Shown one piece after another: positions 5,815-9,199 of a DNA stretch of 9,199 nucleotides. Each line of letters starts with the position of its first letter. The stretch's first letter is position 1. This DNA is from Candidatus Berkelbacteria bacterium CG_4_9_14_3_um_filter_39_23 (GTDB taxonomy: Bacteria; Patescibacteriota; UBA1384; GWA2-35-9; CG2-30-39-44): NCBI GenBank assembly GCA_002789815.1, contig PFTZ01000043.1:1-9199 (forward strand), read 5' to 3'. The notes beneath the pieces are model-generated. The model saw only the letters and a list, made by a program, of their open reading frames with translations. It had not been told where the DNA came from and ran no database searches. Position numbers and translations under genes: made by a program.

Positions 5815-6194
5815 ATACAATTTGTTATTATTTCCAATTTATTTTTTATCGAAAAATCCCACACTTTGTCGCGACTGGTAATTTTCACTCCTCCCAAAAT
5901 TTGCGGATCTAACTGATAATGATATACAATTTTTCTGGAAGTTATTTTATGTTGAATAAAATTTTGGACAATTTGTTTTTCAACTTTACCAAGCTTTGTG
6001 TGTGAAGTTATCGCGACTGGCTCGGCGCTGCTATTTTCAAAATAGATGTTTTCAAGCGATCGCAAAATAATATTAATTTTCTTGTTTATCTTTTTTTTAA
6101 TTAAAAAGCGATAGATTTTTTTTGCGTTATTATTGTTTTCATCGCCGATATAATGATAAATTCCGCGAGCGACTTGCCTGGTGGTTAATTTCAT
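5811..6194 (-). CDS. atpH: ATP synthase subunit delta, short form
   Basis: Delta joins the peripheral stalk (subunit b) to the top of the alpha3beta3 head. The C-terminal part is diagnostic: YQLDPQILGG (93-102), then ITSRD and VWDFSIKNKLE (111-121), matching the family's D..L.GG....GD...D.S...KL. The protein has only 127 residues, against about 175-180 in model bacteria. The missing part is in the N-terminal helical bundle that grips the alpha N-termini; what remains starts RQVARGIYHY, the usual first-helix motif. Short deltas of this size are, to my knowledge, common in Patescibacteria. Start ATG overlaps the atpF stop as ATGA, and its own stop overlaps the atpA start in the same way. A GCGATCGC octamer lies at 6056-6063. 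Confidence 0.9.
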   Translation of the reverse strand: MKLTTRQVARGIYHYIGDENNNNAKKIYRFLIKKKINKKINIILRSLENIYFENSSAEPVAITSHTKLGKVEKQIVQNFIQHKITSRKIVYHYQLDPQILGGVKITSRDKVWDFSIKNKLEIITNCI

Positions 6195-6748
6195 AAATTA
6201 TTTTTTAAATATTTAATATTGGTTTGGCGGTCAATTTTTCCTTTTAAAGATTTTTCAGTAATGGCAACAGCCAAATCAATCAGTTCTTTTTTTGCTTCTT
6301 TTATCATTTTATCTTTTTGAAGCGCGATTTCTGCGACAGCTCTTTTTGTAGCGCGATTTGCTTCGTCGCTAGCTTTTTGAATTATTTTTTTGCTTTGCAT
6401 ATCGGCGTTTAATTTTGCTTCTTGCAGAATTATATTAGTTTTGTCCTTGGCTTTTTTTATGGCTTGCTCTTGCATTTTATCCCAATTTGCTTTTTCTTTA
6501 TTGGTTTGTTTTATGTAAAGATTAGCGTCGTTAATTTTCTTTTGTCTTTCGTCCAGTATTTTTATGATCGGTTTAAATAAAAATCGATTCAAAAGATAAT
6601 AAAGAATTAAAAAATTGATTATTTGAAAAATAATACCACTTCCATCTATCCCAAGGGCAGAGATACCAGTTTTTTGATCTGTTGCTTTTGTTTGGGCTTG
6701 CGTGGTAGGGGATTGATCTAATTCTTGCGCGTTGACAATAGTATTCAT
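6191..6748 (-). CDS. atpF: ATP synthase Fo subunit b
   Basis: Subunit b is the peripheral stalk that holds the head still against rotation. The 185-residue protein has one membrane helix (about 38-57: IIFQIINFLILYYLLNRFLF). The family signature KPIIKILDERQKKI (59-72) follows, and then a long Lys/Glu/Ala coiled coil to about residue 165. Before the membrane helix there is an unusual polar N-terminal extension of about 35 residues, rich in Gln, Thr and Ala, ending in ALGIDGSG. No later ATG, GTG or TTG gives a better start before the helix, so the extension looks real. No Shine-Dalgarno is visible. The gene lies 37 bp after atpE and overlaps atpH by ATGA. Confidence 0.94.
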   Translation of the reverse strand: MNTIVNAQELDQSPTTQAQTKATDQKTGISALGIDGSGIIFQIINFLILYYLLNRFLFKPIIKILDERQKKINDANLYIKQTNKEKANWDKMQEQAIKKAKDKTNIILQEAKLNADMQSKKIIQKASDEANRATKRAVAEIALQKDKMIKEAKKELIDLAVAITEKSLKGKIDRQTNIKYLKNNL

Positions 6749-6769
6749 TATAAAAATTGCGATCGCAAT
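6749..6769 (-). promoter_or_regulatory. Weak hairpin with T-run between atpE and atpF
   Basis: ATTGCGATCGCAAT (6756-6769) is a perfect 14-bp palindrome. In RNA on the operon strand it folds as ATTGC/GCAAT with a GATC loop, followed directly by TTTTT. With a 5-bp stem it could only be a weak attenuator or a 3'-end stabiliser for atpE mRNA. Its centre is the octamer GCGATCGC. Confidence 0.3.
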
Positions 6770-6785
6770 ATAATACGATTACATA

Positions 6786-7013
6786 TCAAACAAATTTGAT
6801 AATCAATGCGATTACCAAAGAATAAATCGCGATTGCTTCGGCAAATGCAATGGCTAAAATAAGCACAGTTTGCATTTTACTAGACGCTTCTGGGTTTCTG
6901 CCAATGGCTTCCATTGCTTTGGCACTCATCGCGCCGATTGCCCATGCAGGCAACATTCCGCCCAAGGCGATGGTTAGCCCAGCGGCAACGAGCTTAATTG
7001 ATTCCTCGGTCAT
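6786..7013 (-). CDS. atpE: ATP synthase Fo subunit c (rotor ring)
   Basis: Subunit c forms the membrane ring that carries ions. I place the start at ATG 7013, because AAAGGA (7024-7019) lies 5 bases before it, by far the best Shine-Dalgarno in the operon, and because the resulting 75 residues match the family. A TTG at 7040 would add nine polar residues. Helix 1 is about 5-33, the polar loop carries RNPEA (39-43), and helix 2 is about 47-72 with the ion-binding glutamate E59. The Na+-ligand Gln of Na+-type rings is Ile26 here, so H+ coupling is predicted. The usual glycine-rich helix-1 motif is partly alanine: P22-A-W-A-I-G-A-M-S-A31. Confidence 0.95.
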   Translation of the reverse strand: MTEESIKLVAAGLTIALGGMLPAWAIGAMSAKAMEAIGRNPEASSKMQTVLILAIAFAEAIAIYSLVIALIIKFV

Positions 7014-7018
7014 TTTTT

Positions 7019-7024
7019 TCCTTT
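7019..7024 (-). promoter_or_regulatory. Strong Shine-Dalgarno of atpE (AAAGGA)
   Basis: AAAGGA ends 5 bases before the ATG at 7013. It decides the start over the in-frame TTG at 7040. The other atp genes have no comparable site, which fits the need for many c subunits per enzyme. Confidence 0.7.
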
Positions 7025-7046
7025 CTGCCCAATTTGGCAACTTAAT

Positions 7047-7062
7047 TTATAATTTAAAATTT
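7047..7062. repeat. AT-rich element shared with the atpD-atpC gap
   Basis: The reverse complement of this 16-mer is identical to 1667-1682, which overlaps the 20-bp palindrome at 1670-1689. Both copies lie in gaps between atp genes. Simple AT composition could explain part of the match. Confidence 0.3.
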
Positions 7063-7070
7063 AGCATTTT

Positions 7071-7760
7071 TTAATGCCCTTCTTTTGTTGTGGCGATTTT
7101 CAAAAAAACAAGTGTTAGCATTGTGAAAACTAATGCCTGGATTAAACCAACAAAAATTTCTAGCCCAATAAATGGCAAGGGTGCGATTACTGGCACTAAA
7201 AACGCTATCACTAAAAGTAAAATTTCACCAGCAAAGATATTGCCAAATAGTCTAAACGAAAAAGATAGCATACGAGAAAATTCTCCCAATAATTCCAAAA
7301 GTCCTACCGCGAAAAAAATTGGATTTTTGAAATTAAAGAATTTTTGGATGTAGATGCTTTTGGTGTGTTTGATGCCGTAATAAGCGGTGGTAGTGATTGA
7401 AATAATCGCCAAGGCAAAAGTGGTTGAAAGATCAGCGTTCGCGCTACGTAGGAGTGGTAGGTCATTATATTTGATGGTGCCTACCCCGGGCAATAAGCCG
7501 AACCAATTATTAATAACAATGAAAATAAAAAAGGTAGTAAGGAGCGGGAGAAATTCGCGGGCTAGTTTTCTTGATTCCAACACATCGGAAAATAAACCAT
7601 ATAAGAATTCGATGATAGTTTCTAAAAAACGCGAACGGCGGAAAATTATTGTAAAAGTGACAATTAAAATCGAAACAATAATCGAAGTTAGACGCGCGTT
7701 GGTTACATTAAACGATCCAATTAAAAACAGCTTTTCGGCTGAAAGTGAAATTTCGTGCAT
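7071..7760 (-). CDS. atpB: ATP synthase Fo subunit a (stator ion channel)
   Basis: Subunit a provides the two half-channels beside the c-ring. The 229-residue protein is strongly hydrophobic, with about five membrane helices. Key marks are visible. NNWFGLLPG (84-92) follows helix 2. The helix LLELLGEFSRMLSFSFRLFG (154-173) holds the essential stator arginine R170. The final helix GLIQALVFTMLTLVFL (205-220) holds Q208, at the position of the conserved Gln of other a subunits. It starts with MHEISLSAEKLF, the short exposed N-terminus expected of the family. No Shine-Dalgarno is seen. It lies 16 bp after the atpZ/I-like gene and 57 bp before the chosen atpE start, with an AT-rich shared element in the latter gap. 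Confidence 0.95.
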   Translation of the reverse strand: MHEISLSAEKLFLIGSFNVTNARLTSIIVSILIVTFTIIFRRSRFLETIIEFLYGLFSDVLESRKLAREFLPLLTTFFIFIVINNWFGLLPGVGTIKYNDLPLLRSANADLSTTFALAIISITTTAYYGIKHTKSIYIQKFFNFKNPIFFAVGLLELLGEFSRMLSFSFRLFGNIFAGEILLLVIAFLVPVIAPLPFIGLEIFVGLIQALVFTMLTLVFLKIATTKEGH

Positions 7761-7776
7761 AATTTTGAAAGGTGAA

Positions 7777-7998
7777 TTAGTTGTTTAATCGTTTGATTTT
7801 GAAGTAGATAGCAAGCGCTGAAATAAGGATGGATATTGGGATAGCGATGAGTGTAAATAAAATTTTAAAGCCAAGATTTTGGTCCAGCCAACGACCAAGC
7901 TGAATCAATACAACCAGTGGAAGGGCGATGATAAAACCAAGATTAGCGCATTCTCGCGCCACAAACCAACCATTTATTTCGTTATTTTTTTTAACCAT
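7777..7998 (-). CDS. AtpZ/AtpI-like ATP synthase accessory membrane protein
   Basis: A 73-residue membrane protein is the first gene of the operon, 16 bp before atpB. Two membrane helices are seen (about 17-34 and 46-66), joined by a short loop with GRWLD (35-39), the pattern of the small 'F0F1-ATPase gene 1' family (AtpZ/AtpI). Relatives are linked to c-ring assembly or to Mg2+/Ca2+ supply for the synthase; which of these applies here cannot be read from sequence. The only plausible start is ATG 7998. The predicted promoter places transcription about 3 nt upstream, so the message may be essentially leaderless. Family call is supported by size, topology and position more than by exact residues. 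Confidence 0.75.
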   Translation of the reverse strand: MVKKNNEINGWFVARECANLGFIIALPLVVLIQLGRWLDQNLGFKILFTLIAIPISILISALAIYFKIKRLNN

Positions 7999-8007
7999 GA
8001 CAATATA

Positions 8008-8035
8008 ATTATGCCATCCATGAGTAAAAAGTCAA
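8008..8035 (-). promoter_or_regulatory. Putative promoter of the atp operon
   Basis: On the minus strand, TTGACT (8035-8030) and CATAAT (8013-8008) are 16 bp apart, each one mismatch from consensus. Initiation is predicted near 8001, three bases before the first gene's ATG (7998). It lies back to back with the promoter region of the carbonic-anhydrase-like gene. Confidence 0.55.
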
Positions 8036-8114
8036 GAGCGGGACTTTGCCGTCAAGAAAAAGTTGAGCTTGAAAAAATTATTTTATTTGATATTATTGAA
8101 TTCTGAATAATCAA

Positions 8115-8120
8115 TATAAT
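8115..8120 (+). promoter_or_regulatory. Putative -10 box of the carbonic-anhydrase-like gene
   Basis: A perfect TATAAT lies 18 bp before the preferred ATG (8138). There is no good -35 at 16-18 bp (ATTATT at 8092-8097). A start near 8127 would exclude the upstream ATG at 8126. Confidence 0.4.
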
Positions 8121-8137
8121 CAATAATGGAAAATATT

Positions 8138-8539
8138 ATGTCTCACATTGCCCCCAACATCGTGGTAGCTTGCGTTGACTTTCGTTTTCAAAATGAATTT
8201 TTAGCGCACTGCAACAAACAATTAGGCAACAAAACTTTTGACTATCTGACTTATCCGGGCGCATCTAAAGCAATTTTAGACAGAAAAAGTCGCGACGCGA
8301 TTTTTTCCGCTATTAGCACTTTGGTAAAAATTCACCAAACAGAGATGGTTGTTATTTTAGACCACATCGATTGCGGAGCGTATGGCGGGTCAGTGAGGTT
8401 TAGCAACATCAAAGACGAAATTAATTTTCATAAAGAAAAGCTTACCGAGGCAGGAGAATTATTAACAAAAGAATTTCCTGAAATAAAAGTGGGACTATTG
8501 ATATACAATTACCGCCAAAATAAATTATTGACGGTATAA
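8138..8539 (+). CDS. Beta-carbonic-anhydrase-like zinc protein
   Basis: Counting from the upstream ATG at 8126, the zinc ligands of the beta-carbonic anhydrase fold are visible. C16 and the D18/R20 dyad lie in ACVDFRF, and H80 and C83 lie in DHIDCGAYGG. YPGAS (43-47) takes the place of the family's alanine/glycine loop after the first strand. At 133-137 residues it is much shorter than canonical enzymes (about 200) and resembles the compact 'putative carbonic anhydrase' group, whose hydration of CO2 is largely untested. I chose ATG 8138 because GGAAAA (8128-8133) sits at proper Shine-Dalgarno distance. It stands alone on the plus strand, divergent from the atp operon. A perfect 8-bp inverted repeat (8533-8549) spans its stop codon. 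Substrate and role remain open; zinc binding is well supported. Confidence 0.78.
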   Translation: MSHIAPNIVVACVDFRFQNEFLAHCNKQLGNKTFDYLTYPGASKAILDRKSRDAIFSAISTLVKIHQTEMVVILDHIDCGAYGGSVRFSNIKDEINFHKEKLTEAGELLTKEFPEIKVGLLIYNYRQNKLLTV

Positions 8540-8549
8540 AATTTATACC
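8533..8549. repeat. Inverted repeat over the stop of the carbonic-anhydrase-like gene
   Basis: GGTATAAA (8533-8540) and TTTATACC (8542-8549) are exact reverse complements around one A, with the TAA stop (8537-8539) inside. A second small stem, GATTTT-TAG-AAAATC (8557-8571), follows. They may protect or end the transcript, but GC content is low. Confidence 0.35.
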
Positions 8550-8578
8550 ATTATAAGATTTTTAGAAAATCCCAGAGT

Positions 8579-8622
8579 AAAAGAGAAACGTCCCCCCCTT
8601 TTTTGGGTATCCCCCCTTTTTT
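8579..8622. repeat. Dispersed repeat: AAAAGAGAAACGTCCCC plus two C6T6 blocks
   Basis: AAAAGAGAAACGTCCCC (8579-8595) matches 1202-1218 with one substitution. CCCCCCTTTTTT follows twice (8593-8604 and 8611-8622), 18 bp apart. From memory, words like GGGGACGNTTCTCTTTT occur in many bacterial genomes, some beside REP-associated (Y1) transposases; no transposase is present here. The rest of 8540-8735 holds small stems and a terminator, and no gene. Confidence 0.5.
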
Positions 8623-8678
8623 CTGTGAGAGATTTTGGAGAAATAGTATTTTAAATATCGTATTACGCCAAATTTTAT

Positions 8679-8712
8679 AAAAAAACCGCGCATAAAGTTA
8701 CGCGCGATTTTT
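8679..8712. terminator. Bidirectional terminator between convergent genes
   Basis: CGCGCATA (8687-8694) and TACGCGCG (8699-8706) form an 8-bp stem with one wobble pair and a 4-nt loop. Seven A lie on the left (8679-8685) and five T on the right (8708-8712), so both strands give a hairpin plus T-run. It ends the RRM gene (24 bp after its stop) and can stop read-through from the carbonic-anhydrase-like gene. Confidence 0.75.
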
Positions 8713-8735
8713 AAATTCAAAATTCTAAAACGAAT

Positions 8736-8993
8736 TTATCTTTTTTCCATTGGTCGGGCAACATTGACCACGATTTTTCGACCATCGATTTCAGTATCAT
8801 TTAGCCCTTCGATAGCAGCCTTAGCTTCTTCGGCGGTTTTGTATTCAACGAATCCAAAACCCTTGCTTCGACCTGAAATCTTGTCTGTGATGATTCTAGC
8901 TGAAACGATTTCGCCAAATTTGGCGAACATTTCAGTCAGCTGATCTTCGGTGGTAGTAAATGTTAAATTTCCGACAAATAATCTGTTTTCCAT
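8736..8993 (-). CDS. Small single-RRM RNA-binding protein
   Basis: The 85-residue protein is essentially one RNA recognition motif. RNP2 is LFVGNL (5-10) and RNP1 is KGFGFVEY (44-51), with the aromatic residues that stack on RNA bases. The beta-alpha-beta-beta-alpha-beta order is complete, and a short basic tail (RPMEKR) follows. Such stand-alone RRM proteins occur in cyanobacteria, where several are cold-induced, and widely in Patescibacteria; they bind single-stranded RNA. ATG 8993 is chosen over an in-frame TTG at 9008, because GGA lies 10 bases before it and the RRM begins at once. It has its own strong promoter, a leader of about 70 nt rich in A and T, and a terminator. The RNA target is unknown. 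Confidence 0.92.
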   Translation of the reverse strand: MENRLFVGNLTFTTTEDQLTEMFAKFGEIVSARIITDKISGRSKGFGFVEYKTAEEAKAAIEGLNDTEIDGRKIVVNVARPMEKR

Positions 8994-9071
8994 TGTGATA
9001 GGTTCCAAAAATTAAATTTATATTTATCCTATTTCGACGCGAGCAAAAAAATTGCACTTAGAGACTTTTTT

Positions 9072-9100
9072 ATTATAACACAACGTAAAACAAATGTCTA
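9072..9100 (-). promoter_or_regulatory. Promoter of the RRM gene
   Basis: On the minus strand TAGACA (9100-9095) and a perfect TATAAT (9077-9072) are 17 bp apart, and TGT before the -10 makes it an extended -10. Initiation near 9065 gives a leader of about 70 nt before ATG 8993. The leader contains GCAA-TTTTT-TTGC, a weak stem. Confidence 0.65.
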
Positions 9101-9199
9101 ATCATTCGCCTCAAGTAGCGTAAAATCTAACTATGGCGAGGTGGTTAAGCAATTTAAAAATCTAACCGAAATTATCGCGACTTAAATTGTCTTGACGCC

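Noticed and set aside
7387..7788. 133-codon plus-strand frame opposite atpB, and other long antisense frames over atpA and atpD
   Set aside because: They are mirror frames of strongly conserved genes, with no family resemblance or ribosome sites of their own.
9078..9197. Protein-like reading on the minus strand near the right edge (segments such as IFKLLNHLAIVRFYAT)
   Set aside because: It looks coding in composition but is broken by three stops in a short distance and matches no family I know. It also overlaps the RRM promoter. Could be a relic, but support is too thin.
9133..9199. GGCGAGGTGGTTAAGC at 9134 as the start of a tRNA-Leu or tRNA-Ser
   Set aside because: The following bases do not form an anticodon stem or a T arm, and no GTTCGA-type T loop is seen.
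1..9199. CRISPR array or defence system
   Set aside because: The tandem repeats present are 7- or 8-bp degenerate units without spacers, and no cas-like gene is found. The AbrB/PIN pair is the only system with a possible defence role.

Overview
The window is an AT-rich bacterial segment built around a complete F1Fo ATP synthase operon on the minus strand. The likely source is a Candidate Phyla Radiation (Patescibacteria, Parcubacteria-like) genome. The grounds are a very short delta subunit, a b subunit with a long N-terminal extension, a stand-alone 85-residue RRM protein, a four-helix-bundle relic, weak ribosome binding sites and a tRNA gene without encoded CCA. This placement is inference. 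TGA is used as a normal stop (atpE, atpF, atpH), so it is not one of the UGA-recoding lineages.

Layout. 1-345 holds a cluster of palindromic dispersed repeats, then a promoter and an operator-like repeat array. 346-1012 is an AbrB-type antitoxin / PIN-domain toxin pair whose genes overlap. 1047-1119 is tRNA-Asp(GTC), with its promoter laid over the end of the toxin gene, followed by a degenerate 7-bp tandem array. 1201-7998 (minus) is the atp operon, transcribed in the order atpZ/I-like, atpB, atpE, atpF, atpH, atpA, atpG, [relic], atpD, atpC; it ends at a terminator made from a dispersed repeat. A beta-carbonic-anhydrase-like gene (8138-8539, plus) diverges from the operon. It converges on a small RRM RNA-binding protein gene (8736-8993, minus) across a bidirectional terminator.

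The most notable find is in the roughly 300-bp gap between atpG and atpD. On the operon strand, 3347-3108 reads as a decayed four-helix-bundle (23S rRNA intervening-sequence, S23-type) protein. The protein frame is intact for 80 codons but is broken by three in-frame stops and is cut short at the C-terminus. A heptanucleotide tandem array (consensus TTGAATA) sits just upstream of it and overlaps the atpG stop codon. This looks like a dead selfish or cassette-like gene lodged inside a core energy operon.

The operon encodes all eight F1Fo subunits plus an AtpZ/I-like assembly protein: Fo a, c and b in the membrane, delta as stalk, and the alpha, gamma, beta and epsilon catalytic head. The catalytic residues seen in alpha and beta, the stator arginine of subunit a and the ion-binding glutamate of subunit c are all present, so the enzyme should be functional and probably H+-coupled.
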